Shown: positions 1-8,166, numbered from the stretch's first letter. The stretch is DNA of 32,397 bases from DATAES01 sp036493595 (GCA_036493595.1 DASXPN010000051.1:1-32397), one strand, 5' to 3'. Notes: generated by a model from the letters alone, not told the origin. Numbers and translations: made by a program.

Positions 1-222
1 CGTTCCGAGCCCGATGGTCTTCGTGGCCGCCGCGCCCCACGCCAGCGTCATGAACGGGTCGAACAGAAACGGTGACGGATAGCTCTGCGCGGCGGGATGG
101 ACGACGTGATCGCTGACCCAGATGTCGTCGAAGCCAAGCGCTTCGGCGGCGCGCGCCGCCTCGGTGATCGAGGTCGCGCCGGCGGTGCGGCCGTACTGGG
201 GCAGGTGGATACCGAAGCGCAT
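1..222 (-). CDS. LLM-class (luciferase-like) F420-dependent oxidoreductase, N-terminal part
   Basis: The first 74 codons of a gene that runs off the left edge. The protein begins MRFGIHLPQYGRTAG, then has EAARAAEALGFDDIWVSDHV and a PFLFDPFMTLAW stretch. This is the usual N-terminal TIM-barrel start of luciferase-like monooxygenases, which in actinobacteria mostly use coenzyme F420 for hydride transfer. The ATG at 222 is preceded on the minus strand by GAGGAG about 5 nt away, a good ribosome binding site. Family membership is clear; the substrate cannot be told from this part. A perfect inverted repeat lies about 20 bp upstream. Confidence 0.85.
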   Translation of the reverse strand, partial: MRFGIHLPQYGRTAGATSITEAARAAEALGFDDIWVSDHVVHPAAQSYPSPFLFDPFMTLAWGAAATKTIGLGT

Positions 223-242
223 CGTGCTCCTCGATCGTCGAC

Positions 243-257
243 GTGAGTTGCGCTCAC
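243..257. promoter_or_regulatory. Inverted repeat upstream of the luciferase-like gene
   Basis: GTGAG-TTGCG-CTCAC, a perfect 5-bp inverted repeat with a 5-nt spacer, 20 bp upstream of the oxidoreductase start. The place and size suit a dimeric repressor site, but an arm this short can occur by chance. Confidence 0.3.
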
Positions 258-271
258 ACTGCCATGCGCGC

Positions 272-1465
272 GTGGGCCGGGCCCCGAGAGCCGGAGCACC
301 TACGATTCCGGGGCGCGCCGCGGCACGTCGCCCCGGGACGCGGGCTCCTCCGAACGGGCCGTGCGCGAAGCAAACGGTCAACGGCAGTTGGGCCAGTACC
401 GGAAGCACAGGCCTCGTCGGGCCCGGCGGCGAGAGCTTCGTCACCACCGCGAGCGGACCGGTCGACATGGCCTTGCACGGATGGCGCGGCGCCGTCGGTT
501 ACGAGAACAACGGGTTCCGAGCGATGTACATCGAGCCCGTCGACTTCAGCGACGGCATCCCTGTCGTGCGGACCGACTGGCCTCGCACCGGAAGCGCCTT
601 CCCGGTCCCCGGTCCGGTGATCGCCAGCCGGGGCGACGGATCGATCGACCTCATGATGACCGGTCCGTCCGGCTCGCTGTACCGACGTCCATTCGATGAC
701 GGTGTCTGGGGCGAGTGGGACTCGGTCGGCGGCGCGACGACGTCGACGCCCGCGGCGACGTGGATCGCGGGCACGCTTCACGTCTTTGTCCGCGGTACGG
801 ACGGGGCGCTCTGGCACCGGTGGTTCACCGGCAGCGCGTGGTCCAACTGGGAGTCACTCGGCGGCTCGATCATCGGCAGCCCCACCGCCGTGTCGATGGC
901 ACCGGGCCGCGCCGACGTGTTCGCACAAGGCACCGACGGCGCCCTCTGGCACCGCTGGTTCACCGGCAGCGCGTGGTCCAACTGGGAGTCGCTCGGCGGC
1001 TCGATCATCGGCAGCCCGACCATCGTGTCGATGGCGCCCGGACGCCTCGACGTGTTCGCACAAGGCACCGACGGCGCCCTCTGGCACCGCTGGTTCTCCG
1101 ATGGGTGGGCGAGTTGGGAGCCACTTGGTGGGCTCCTCGTCGGCGGCCCGGGGGCCGTGTCCGATTCGTCCGGCGACCTTGACGTGTTCGTCCAAGGTAC
1201 CGACGGCGCGATGTGGCACCGAGGGTTCGCATCGGCCGGCTGGGCCGGATGGGGCGCGTGGGAACCGTTCGGCGGTCGGATCATGTCCGATCCTTCCGCC
1301 ACCGCGACGGGTTCGGGCCAGATCGCGGTCACCGCCGGCGGCGGCGATGGTGATGCGTGGGCGCGAACGCTCTCCGGTTCGGCGTGGACCGGCTGGTTCC
1401 CGCTCGGCGCGTCGTCGTGGAGAGTTGGAGTCGCGGACGTCGAGCCGACGCTCGAATTTAGGTGA
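272..1465 (+). CDS. Probable 5'-truncated GH43 fragment fused to a PLL/tectonin-like beta-propeller
   Basis: From about nt 340 the frame reads GPCAK...GPGGESF...ALHGW...VGYENN...FRAMYIEPVDF..GIPVV. I recognise this as the last blade of a GH43 glycoside hydrolase. It is followed by five or six W-rich repeats of about 45 residues (DVFAQGTDGALWHRWF..W..WESLGG), typical of PLL-like or tectonin-like lectin propellers. The GH43 catalytic part and any signal peptide are missing. Upstream sequence belongs to the divergent oxidoreductase, and no start has a ribosome binding site (GTG 224, GTG 272 and ATG 467 are possible). A TYDSGA stretch typical of GH43 appears at 301-315 in another frame, hinting at a frameshift near the break. 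I infer a gene remnant cut at its 5' end; an expressed propeller-only protein is the alternative. The stop overlaps the tetR operator. Confidence 0.5.
   Translation: MGRAPRAGAPTIPGRAAARRPGTRAPPNGPCAKQTVNGSWASTGSTGLVGPGGESFVTTASGPVDMALHGWRGAVGYENNGFRAMYIEPVDFSDGIPVVRTDWPRTGSAFPVPGPVIASRGDGSIDLMMTGPSGSLYRRPFDDGVWGEWDSVGGATTSTPAATWIAGTLHVFVRGTDGALWHRWFTGSAWSNWESLGGSIIGSPTAVSMAPGRADVFAQGTDGALWHRWFTGSAWSNWESLGGSIIGSPTIVSMAPGRLDVFAQGTDGALWHRWFSDGWASWEPLGGLLVGGPGAVSDSSGDLDVFVQGTDGAMWHRGFASAGWAGWGAWEPFGGRIMSDPSATATGSGQIAVTAGGGDGDAWARTLSGSAWTGWFPLGASSWRVGVADVEPTLEFR
806..1075 (+). repeat. Two nearly identical 135-bp tandem repeats (propeller blades)
   Basis: Units 806-940 and 941-1075 each encode one 45-residue blade (ALWHRWFTGSAWSNWESLGG then SIIGSPT.VSMAPGR). 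They differ at few bases, mostly synonymous. The next unit, from 1076, is clearly diverged. This looks like a recent in-frame blade duplication. Confidence 0.85.
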
Positions 1466-1478
1466 ATAACATTATTCT
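1464..1478 (+). promoter_or_regulatory. tetR operator overlapping a leaderless -10 element
   Basis: GAATAACATTATTC (1464-1477) is a perfect 6-bp inverted repeat around CA, AT-rich in a GC-rich setting, with outer GGTGA/TCACC flanks at 1461 and 1482. Its right arm overlaps TATTCT (1473-1478), which fits a TAnnnT -10 hexamer exactly 6 nt before the GTG start at 1485. A repressor bound here would block its own promoter. The site is seen; autoregulation is inferred. Confidence 0.6.
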
Positions 1479-1484
1479 CACCTG

Positions 1485-2078
1485 GTGCCAGGGTCCGATC
1501 CGCTATCTGTCCGCAGCCGGTTGCTCGAGGCGGCCGCGGAAGCGTTCGCGGAGAAGGGTTACGACGGAACCCGAGTGGGCGACATCGCCCGCCGCGCCGG
1601 TCTCAGCACCGGCGCCATCTACTCGCAGTTCGCGAACAAGTCGGACCTGTTGATGAGCGCGCTCGTCGAGCGCACCACGTCCACGTTCGACACGTCGCTC
1701 GAGAAGTTGCGCCAGAAGCCCTACGACGAGGCGCTGCTCGGCGCGTCCATGGTCTTCCGCCAGATCGACGAACCGCTGTTGCTCGACGCGCTCGCGGCCG
1801 CCCAACGAGACGACGGCCTCGCGGATCGGCTGCGCGCCGACTTTCGCGAACGGGAGCAGGGGACGGTGGCGTTCGTGCTGGCGGCGCAAGAGAAGGGCGA
1901 TGCGCCGAAGGAACTGTCGGCCGAGGCCGTGGCGCGGCTGTCGATGGTCTTGCGAGTGGGGACCTACGCACTCGGCCAACTCGGATTCGAGCGTCTTTCG
2001 GACTCAGACCTTGCGGCGCTGAGCCGGCGCATCGTCGAGGCGCTGGTCCGGGCCGACGACGGCGGCACCGGCTCATGA
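1485..2078 (+). CDS. TetR/AcrR family transcriptional regulator
   Basis: A 197-residue one-component repressor. Residues 8-55 form the TetR helix-turn-helix (RSRLLEAAAEAFAEKGYDGT, then DIARRAGLSTGAIYSQFANK). The rest is an all-alpha ligand and dimer domain with no recognisable ligand signature. Length is normal for the family. The GTG start has no Shine-Dalgarno but sits 6 nt after TATTCT, suggesting a leaderless mRNA. The stop overlaps the next start as ATGA, so the regulator and the GGDEF-EAL gene are probably co-transcribed and translationally coupled. Confidence 0.9.
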   Translation: MPGSDPLSVRSRLLEAAAEAFAEKGYDGTRVGDIARRAGLSTGAIYSQFANKSDLLMSALVERTTSTFDTSLEKLRQKPYDEALLGASMVFRQIDEPLLLDALAAAQRDDGLADRLRADFREREQGTVAFVLAAQEKGDAPKELSAEAVARLSMVLRVGTYALGQLGFERLSDSDLAALSRRIVEALVRADDGGTGS

Positions 2079-4501
2079 CCGGGCTCTCGAACGACACCGC
2101 CTCCGGCAACCACCTCCGTGCCGTGCTCGAGCACGCACCCGTCGCCCTACTGACCTTCGACCGGCACGGTGTCTGCACGATGGCCGAGGGCAGGTTGCTC
2201 GACGGCGACGAGATGCCCCGCCATCTCGTCGGCCGATCGCTCGGTGAGATCGGCGCGTATTTCGACCTCGACGACTGTGACTCGTACATGGAGCGCGCCA
2301 TCCACGGTGACACGATCACCGTCGCGTCGGCATCGTCCGATCGTCGTCTCGAATGCCGGTTCGAACCTGTGCTCGCCGACGGCGAGGTCGCGAGCGGGCT
2401 CGCCGTCGTCACCGATGTGACGGAACGGGCTCGGCTGCACGACCTCGGGTCGAAGGAGGCGCGATTCCGGGCGATGGTCCGCTATTCGGCGGACATCATC
2501 GCGGTGGTCGAATCCAATGGACGGTTGGTCGAAGCGAGTCCTGCCGCGACGACCGTGCTCGGCCTCGATCCCGACGACGTCGTCGGGCAGGACATGTTCG
2601 ACCTCATCCATCCAGACGATCACGCGCTCGTGGCCGATGCGCTGATGGATGCCGTCCATGGCACAGGCCCCGAAGATCCGATCGTGTTGCGCATGCGATC
2701 GAACTCCGGCAACTGGCGCCATCTCGAAGTCACAGGGCGGCCGGTCGGCGACGACATCGCGTGCGGCGTGGTGGTGGTGGCGCGTGACGTCACCGATCGC
2801 AAGAAGCACGACGCCGCCCTGGTCGCGTCCGAGCGGCGCTACCGCGCCCTCGCCGGCCGCGCCTCGCAAGTGCTGGCGGTTGTCGACGCTCTCGGCCGCT
2901 GCACCTTCGTCGACGACAATCCGCACTCGTTGCTCGGATGGACGGCGGACGGTGTCGGTAAGGACGTGCGCGGACTGATCGCGGACGAGGACATAGCTGC
3001 GTTCGACACGTACTTCAACGGCGTCGTGGCGCGCAGCGGCATGCACGCGCCCGCCGTGTTCCACGTCTTCGACCGCTTCGGCACCGAGCACTACCTCGAG
3101 GTCGTCGCCACCAACCTGCTCGACGATCCGCACGTCAACGGGATCGTGCTCGACGGCCGCGACGTGACCGAACAGCAAGTCGCTGAGCAATCGCTACGCC
3201 TCCAGGCATTGCACGACGGCCTTACCGGACTGGCCAACCGCACGCTGTTCGTCGACCGCGTCGACCACGCGTTGCATCGCACGCGGCGCGATCACAAGTC
3301 GATGATGGCGGTCGTCGTTCTCGACATCGACCGGCTCAAGCTGGTCAACGACTCCCTCGGACACAGCGCCGGTGACGAAGTGCTCATCGCCATCGGCAAG
3401 CTGCTCGAAGGCGCCACGGGTCCGGCCGACACCATCGCCCGCCTGACCGGTGGCGAGTTCGCGGTCTGCTGCGAGAACCTGCGCGACGAGAGCGGCGCGC
3501 TCGACATCGCGAAGCGACTCTCCGAGCGGGCGCGTACGCCGCTCAAGGTCGCGGGGCAGGACGTTCACCTGACCGCGTCGATCGGCATCGCGCTGTCGCG
3601 GCGATCGGGCGACACCGCGGAAGCGTTGCTGCGCGACGCCGCCGTCGCGCTCAACCGGGCGAAGGAAAAGGACCGCGGCCGCATCGAATTGTTCGACAAC
3701 GACGCCCGCCTGCGCGCCGTTCACCGGCTCGAGATCGAGAACGGGATGCGCGCCGCGCTGCGCCTCGGTGAGCTGCGCGTCCACCACCAGCCGGTGGTGC
3801 GACTGCGCGACGGCCGCATGGTCGGCACCGAAGCGCTCGTCCGCTGGCAGCACCCGACGCGCGGCCTGCTTGCTCCCGACGAGTTCATCCCCGTCGCCGA
3901 GGACGCCGGCTTGATCGGTGCCATCGGTCAGTGGGTCATCGAGGAGTCGTGTCGCCGCGTGCGCGACTGGCGACAGCGCGCGGGCTTCGAGCACCTGGCC
4001 GTCGCCGTCAATGTGTCGGCTCGCCAGCTCAACGACGACCACATCGTCGAGACCGTGCGCCGCGCACTCGAACTGAACGACCTCCCGGCCGCGGCGCTCG
4101 GCCTCGAGGTCACAGAGACAGCGCTGATGGCGGACGAAGCGCAAGCGAGGTCGACGCTCACACAACTGCACGAGATCGGCGTCCGCCTCGCCATCGACGA
4201 CTTCGGCACGGGCTACTCGAGCCTCAGCCACCTTCGGAAGTTCCATTTCGACGCGCTGAAGATCGACCGCTCGTTCGTCGCCGGACTTGCAGAAGACGAC
4301 GGCGAGGACGCGGCGATCATCGCCGCGGTCATCGCCCTGGCCCGCTCGCTCGACATCCGCGTGATCGCCGAGGGCGTCGAGACGATCGAGCATGCGCGCA
4401 AGCTCGCCAACCTCGGTTGCCACAACGGGCAGGGCTATCTGTGGGGACGGCCGCTCCCGCCAGAGCAGCTTGCGCTACCGCGTAGGTTCGCCGTCGACTG
4501 A
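2075..4501 (+). CDS. PAS-PAS-PAS-GGDEF-EAL cyclic-di-GMP signalling protein, likely a phosphodiesterase
   Basis: 808 residues with no membrane segment. Three PAS domains (about 12-120, 130-245 and 250-372) each end in a DVTER/DVTDR/DVTEQ motif. A GGDEF domain (about 375-540) and an EAL domain (about 555-800) follow. The cyclase motif is degenerate: residues 457-462 read LTGGEF where LGGDEF is expected, so the third signature residue is Gly and diguanylate cyclase activity is doubtful. The EAL domain keeps EALVRW (E586), NVSARQL, LEVTETAL, IDDFGTGYSSL, the following K in DALKIDRSFV, AEGVET and QGYLWGRP, so c-di-GMP hydrolysis is likely. The ATG overlaps the tetR stop by 4 nt. Confidence 0.93.
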   Translation: MTGLSNDTASGNHLRAVLEHAPVALLTFDRHGVCTMAEGRLLDGDEMPRHLVGRSLGEIGAYFDLDDCDSYMERAIHGDTITVASASSDRRLECRFEPVLADGEVASGLAVVTDVTERARLHDLGSKEARFRAMVRYSADIIAVVESNGRLVEASPAATTVLGLDPDDVVGQDMFDLIHPDDHALVADALMDAVHGTGPEDPIVLRMRSNSGNWRHLEVTGRPVGDDIACGVVVVARDVTDRKKHDAALVASERRYRALAGRASQVLAVVDALGRCTFVDDNPHSLLGWTADGVGKDVRGLIADEDIAAFDTYFNGVVARSGMHAPAVFHVFDRFGTEHYLEVVATNLLDDPHVNGIVLDGRDVTEQQVAEQSLRLQALHDGLTGLANRTLFVDRVDHALHRTRRDHKSMMAVVVLDIDRLKLVNDSLGHSAGDEVLIAIGKLLEGATGPADTIARLTGGEFAVCCENLRDESGALDIAKRLSERARTPLKVAGQDVHLTASIGIALSRRSGDTAEALLRDAAVALNRAKEKDRGRIELFDNDARLRAVHRLEIENGMRAALRLGELRVHHQPVVRLRDGRMVGTEALVRWQHPTRGLLAPDEFIPVAEDAGLIGAIGQWVIEESCRRVRDWRQRAGFEHLAVAVNVSARQLNDDHIVETVRRALELNDLPAAALGLEVTETALMADEAQARSTLTQLHEIGVRLAIDDFGTGYSSLSHLRKFHFDALKIDRSFVAGLAEDDGEDAAIIAAVIALARSLDIRVIAEGVETIEHARKLANLGCHNGQGYLWGRPLPPEQLALPRRFAVD

Positions 4502-4535
4502 CCGGCATGTCGTGCTCGACCGCGGATCGGTGCCG

Positions 4536-5441
4536 TCACTTCGGCGCGAGCGCGGCCTGCTGTTGCTCTGCCAGCTTGCTCGAGCGAATCGGCTTCGGAT
4601 GCCTCTGGAACGGCCGGGCCGCCGTCTCGAGCGCGGCGTAGATCCCGTACACGACGACGTCGAGCAACGCGGCGTAGCCGATCAGCAACACACCGACGCC
4701 CGTCAGCACCGCGAACCGGTAGCCGTGCCACCAAACGAGGCCGAGAACGAACGGGCTCAGCAGCGCAAGCAGCGCGACGCTCCCGGCCGTACCGACGGAG
4801 AGCGACCCGGCCGCGACTGCGAGCACGAGCGCAGCCGCCCCGACACAACCCGCCAGCGCGTACAAGCCCATCCACAGGATCACCGTGATCATCGAGATAC
4901 CACCCGCGTTCTTGCGCGTGCGCGCGCTCACCGCTGCCCACATCACCCAGCGCAACAGCCACGGCACACCGGTGTCGCCCATCGCGTCACGGAACACTTC
5001 GTCCGCGTGCGCCGACGTCACCGCGTTGGGGACGTTCGGGTCCTGAAGATGATCGTGCAACAGCGCGGCGAACGTGTGGCGCCCGTAGCGAGGAACGAGC
5101 CACGTGAGGAACCACGGCGTCGAGGCGAGATCGGTGACGTCACTGGCAGGCACGATCCAGAGGGGATCGCCCGCGTGGTCGAGGTACTGGAACGGCTCCT
5201 CCAGATCGAAGTCCGTGGCGTCGATCTGGCGCAGCACCACCTCGGCCGGTTGGTAGCTGTAGCGCTTGCGGAACGGGCCGGTGTCGATCTTCGGTGCGTC
5301 GGGATCGGTGCTGGCCAGCCCGATCAACGAGCGATGAAGGTGCTCGACGGCGCCGCTGGCGAGCTCGGAGTCGGACTGTCCCGTCACGATGGTGAGCTCG
5401 GCGAGCTTGGCCGCCGCCGCGGGCGTCAACGTGAGCGCCAT
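4536..5441 (-). CDS. DUF1353 domain protein with C-terminal membrane segments
   Basis: 301 residues. The N-terminal 40 residues (LTPAAAAKLAELTIVTGQSD) resemble a ribbon-helix-helix segment. Residues about 85-175 match DUF1353 (SDVTDLASTPWFLTWLVPRY, then GRHTFAALLHDHL and ADEVFRDAM), a family of unknown function known mostly from phage and bacteria. From about 180 the protein has several hydrophobic helices, then a basic tail. I chose ATG 5441 because GGAGGGG lies about 5 nt upstream; the GTG at 5456 lies before that site and has none of its own. It converges with the GGDEF-EAL gene 34 bp away. Its partner and role are unknown. Confidence 0.75.
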   Translation of the reverse strand: MALTLTPAAAAKLAELTIVTGQSDSELASGAVEHLHRSLIGLASTDPDAPKIDTGPFRKRYSYQPAEVVLRQIDATDFDLEEPFQYLDHAGDPLWIVPASDVTDLASTPWFLTWLVPRYGRHTFAALLHDHLQDPNVPNAVTSAHADEVFRDAMGDTGVPWLLRWVMWAAVSARTRKNAGGISMITVILWMGLYALAGCVGAAALVLAVAAGSLSVGTAGSVALLALLSPFVLGLVWWHGYRFAVLTGVGVLLIGYAALLDVVVYGIYAALETAARPFQRHPKPIRSSKLAEQQQAALAPK

Positions 5442-5537
5442 GCCGTTCCCCTCCACATGTCCAGCGAGCGCGGTCAGCGTGTCACGTTGGCCCGCACCAT
5501 GGCGGGTTCGTTCCCGTCGCGCAGTGGCGGGTTGTGG

Positions 5538-6458
5538 TCAGCTGGTGGGTTCGGCGCTGCGGTCCACCCCACACAAGCGCTGCCAACCGCGCGGGATCCT
5601 GCCCTTCACCAAGACCTCGGCGTCGACCAGCGCGCGCAACACGGAGCGCGTCGCTTCGTGACGAAGCGCGACTCGCTTCGGCAACTGGCGCACGCGCTTC
5701 CACGTGTCGAAGCCCGGCAAGCCGACGGTCTCGTACACACCCGGATGCACGAGCTGATCGAACATCTGCCCGACGATCAGGGGCGCGACGAACTTGACCG
5801 CGAGTCGATCGATCACGCTCGCGTCTCGCCATGTCTCCGGCAGCACGATGCGGGCGAAGGCCAGGTGCCGTGCTTCTTCCTGGCGGTGATACCGGTTGAC
5901 CTCGCGGACGAACGGATCGGTGTCCGGATGCTCGCATGCGAGCTTCTGCACGAGATCGGGGATCTCCTCACCACCGAGCACGAGCGTGAAGAACAGCGAT
6001 GGCAAGCTGATGACACGCCGCACCCCCCGCCGCATCAGCCACGACTGGATGCCGCGGGCGAACGGATTCTTCGCCGTGGGTTCGAGTTGCTCGATCATCC
6101 GCACGAAGAGCCGCGAGTGGCGCGTCTCCTCACCGACCTCGTGCAGCAGATAGCTGACGCGCGGATCAGTGAGGTCGTGGGAGTCGACGACCCGCAAGGA
6201 GAAGCCGGCCATCAGCACCGCTTCGAAGTTCACGCCGGCCTGCGCGATGGACGCGACCTCCTCGCGGCTGAGGACCGCCTTCTGCTCAGGGGTGAGGTCG
6301 AGGTCGAGCCCCGCAACTGACAACAGGTCGTCGGGCAGGATCTGGCCCGTACCGATCTGACCGGGAAGGGCGTGATCGGGCTCGATGACTCGCCGCAGGG
6401 ACGCCGAATTGAGCCGGTCAACCCGCTGGTCTACGTCCTTGGTAAGCATTGCGACCAT
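5538..6458 (-). CDS. AurF-like di-iron oxygenase
   Basis: 306 residues, soluble. It contains the repeated di-iron ligand pattern of the AurF/p-aminobenzoate N-oxygenase family: FEAVLMAGFSLR, LLHEVGEETRHSRLF and NRYHRQEEARHLAFAR. Members of this family oxidise amines or act as ferritin-like oxygenases. No biosynthetic cluster surrounds this copy, so the substrate is unknown. The ATG at 6458 has GGAGG 10 nt upstream. Two strong palindromes lie just upstream, so expression is probably repressor-controlled. Confidence 0.85.
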   Translation of the reverse strand: MVAMLTKDVDQRVDRLNSASLRRVIEPDHALPGQIGTGQILPDDLLSVAGLDLDLTPEQKAVLSREEVASIAQAGVNFEAVLMAGFSLRVVDSHDLTDPRVSYLLHEVGEETRHSRLFVRMIEQLEPTAKNPFARGIQSWLMRRGVRRVISLPSLFFTLVLGGEEIPDLVQKLACEHPDTDPFVREVNRYHRQEEARHLAFARIVLPETWRDASVIDRLAVKFVAPLIVGQMFDQLVHPGVYETVGLPGFDTWKRVRQLPKRVALRHEATRSVLRALVDAEVLVKGRIPRGWQRLCGVDRSAEPTS

Positions 6459-6483
6459 ATGTGTAGTACCTCCAACTATGTCC

Positions 6484-6514
6484 GTTACCTACCGTAACAG
6501 TTACCCCCGGTAAC
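6484..6514. promoter_or_regulatory. Two adjacent 15-bp palindromes upstream of the AurF-like gene
   Basis: Site 1 (6484-6498) is GTTAC-CTACC-GTAAC. Site 2 (6500-6514) is GTTACC-CCC-GGTAAC, perfect over 6-bp arms. They share the GTTAC/GTAAC half-site and have centres 16 bp apart, ending 25 bp before the AurF start. This is the layout expected for cooperative binding of a dimeric repressor. The half-sites do not resemble the site of the TetR protein encoded in this window, so the regulator is probably elsewhere. Confidence 0.65.
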
Positions 6515-6622
6515 CCGTCAAGGGTCGAGGGTGTGACTGTCGTCTCGACGGACGACGGTGGAGCCGGTGATCACGCTCCGCGCGCTCGTGGTGTGTCGGC
6601 GGCCGTTCGAGCGGGGGTCGAT

Positions 6623-7408
6623 TCAGACGACCGAACCCTGCGCGATGGGGTTGTTGGTCGGCGTGTTCACGAACGCCGGCTCGACCGTGACCATCAGTTG
6701 CGTGACGTCGTCGCCGGCGGTGAAACGCGACACGCCCGGCCCGTCGAGTGACCCGAGCGGAGAAACCGTGCCGTTCGCGTTCGCGCTCCAGAGCTCGTAG
6801 ACACCGGAGCTCAGCGCGGGCAGATCACTGGCGAGGAAGTAACCCGTACCGTCCTGTTGCAACACCGCGAGCGCGTGCTGGCCTTCGGTCCCTGTCAATC
6901 GCGCGAGGCGCGAGCTCGGATCAAGCATCGCCTGATTCGCTTCGCTCAAGGTCTCACGAGTGGCGTTCGCGCTGGCGAGCTGCTGTTCGATCTTGTCGTC
7001 GTGGTTCCGCAGATCGTGCACCTGCCAGCCCAGCACCACGATCGCGACGGCCGCGGCCGCCGACAGCGCGGAGATCGCGATGCGCCGGGGGGAACGCCAA
7101 CCACGCGATGCGACCGGAGCGACGGCGGGCTCGGCATCGTTCGCGATCTCTCTCGGCACCAGTTGCAGCCGCAACGGTGGCGGCTCCTCCTCGATCGCCT
7201 CGACGATGCGATCCCACACGCCGTCGGGTGCGGGCGTGTCGCCATTGGCGAGCAGGGCGGCCACTTCGCGGTAGTCGGCCACTTCGGCGCGGCAGCGTGG
7301 GCAGGCCGGCAAGTGCGCTTCGATCGCGGCGCGTTCGTCGTCGTCGACGGCGTCGAGGCAGAACGCGGCCAGTAGCTCTTCGATGTCGCGGTGCGAGAGC
7401 TCGGTCAC
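6623..7408 (-). CDS. Anti-sigma factor, RskA-like, with zinc-binding motif
   Basis: 261 residues. The cytoplasmic N-terminus has the anti-sigma zinc motif H32-x3-C36-x2-C39 (AHLPACPRCRAEV). One transmembrane helix spans about 110-130 (AISALSAAAAVAIVVLGWQV). A coiled-coil linker then leads to an extracytoplasmic C-terminal domain typical of RskA (DGTGYFLASDLPAL, VYELWSANANGTVSPLG, VTVEP). The GTG start overlaps the sigma factor stop as GTGA and has GGAGAAGAG upstream. It should hold the cognate ECF sigma factor at the membrane until released by a signal. Confidence 0.9.
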   Translation of the reverse strand: MTELSHRDIEELLAAFCLDAVDDDERAAIEAHLPACPRCRAEVADYREVAALLANGDTPAPDGVWDRIVEAIEEEPPPLRLQLVPREIANDAEPAVAPVASRGWRSPRRIAISALSAAAAVAIVVLGWQVHDLRNHDDKIEQQLASANATRETLSEANQAMLDPSSRLARLTGTEGQHALAVLQQDGTGYFLASDLPALSSGVYELWSANANGTVSPLGSLDGPGVSRFTAGDDVTQLMVTVEPAFVNTPTNNPIAQGSVV

Positions 7409-7992
7409 GACTCTTCTCCAGTGATGCCGACGCCGGACTTCGCCAACTCCGTGCGCATCTTGCGCATGCCCGCTCGAATCCTGCTCTTCACCGTGCCCTC
7501 CGGCTGCGCGAGCAGCACGGCGACCTCGCGATACGAGTGCCCGCCGAAGTACGCGAGCTCGATCGCAGTCCGCTCCTCGTCGGGCAGCTTGACCATGGCG
7601 TCCTTCACGGTCGCGGCGACGGTGAGATCCCACACCTCGTGCTCGAGGTCGTAGCCGCCCTCGGCGGTACGCCGCAGCTCGCGCTCCTCGCGCTGGCGGC
7701 GAGACGAATCGGCTCGAAGCCGGTCGACCGATCGTCCGTGTGACTGCGCGAGGAGATAGGCGCGCAGCGATCCGCGGCCCGGGTCGAACTTCTCCGGCTC
7801 GTTCCAGAGCCGGAGGAACACCTCTTGCACGATCTCCTCGGCGGTAGCGGGGTCGGCCAGGAGACGACGGGCAAGGCCGAACACCGCGCCCGCGTGGCGG
7901 CGGTAGGCCTCGGCCAATGCGTCCTGCCGGTAGCGGCTGACACGAAGGACGAGGCCGGCGTCGGACAGCTCGGTGAGATCCTCGCGGTCCAT
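7405..7992 (-). CDS. ECF RNA polymerase sigma factor (SigK/SigL-like)
   Basis: 195 residues. Region 2 is seen in LAEAYRRHAGAVFGLARRLL and ATAEEIVQEVFLRLW; region 4 in LPDEERTAIELAYFGGHSYR, then EVAVLLAQPEGTVKSRIRAGMRKMR. There is no region 3. It forms a two-gene unit with the RskA-like anti-sigma gene by a 4-nt overlap. ATG 7992 gives the usual family length; no clear ribosome binding site precedes it. A much longer open frame extends upstream but has no homology. Confidence 0.9.
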   Translation of the reverse strand: MDREDLTELSDAGLVLRVSRYRQDALAEAYRRHAGAVFGLARRLLADPATAEEIVQEVFLRLWNEPEKFDPGRGSLRAYLLAQSHGRSVDRLRADSSRRQREERELRRTAEGGYDLEHEVWDLTVAATVKDAMVKLPDEERTAIELAYFGGHSYREVAVLLAQPEGTVKSRIRAGMRKMRTELAKSGVGITGEES

Positions 7993-8154
7993 GTGCGCGT
8001 GGACTATCGCACCGCGCCGCGACGGAGCAAGGGTGCGAGCGAGGTCGACAGGACGCGAACCGGCATCGACCTTCCTACGGAGCGGTGCCCTGCCTCGGAT
8101 GACGGCCCCGCCACGACACGCCGCGTTGGAAGGGGACGTCCAGCGTCGAGCCCG

Positions 8155-8160
8155 TAGTCT
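8155..8160 (+). promoter_or_regulatory. Candidate leaderless -10 hexamer (TAGTCT)
   Basis: TAGTCT ends exactly 6 nt before the ATG at 8167, and there is no Shine-Dalgarno between them. Spacing is the same as at the tetR, dinB-like and tauD-like starts. No convincing -35 is visible. Confidence 0.45.
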
Positions 8161-8166
8161 CCGGCC

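Noticed and set aside
2147..4423. Long minus-strand open frames opposite the GGDEF-EAL gene (347 and 409 codons)
   Set aside because: They mirror the codon structure of a clear PAS/GGDEF/EAL gene and show no domain motifs; typical high-GC shadows.
4392..6320. 642-codon plus-strand frame over the DUF1353 and AurF-like genes
   Set aside because: Arg/His-rich with no motifs; both minus-strand genes beneath it have recognisable families.
6502..6506. GGGTA on the minus strand within the AurF upstream palindromes
   Set aside because: No -35 box with T at position 4 at 15-17 nt; better explained as part of the GTTACC/GGTAAC repeat.
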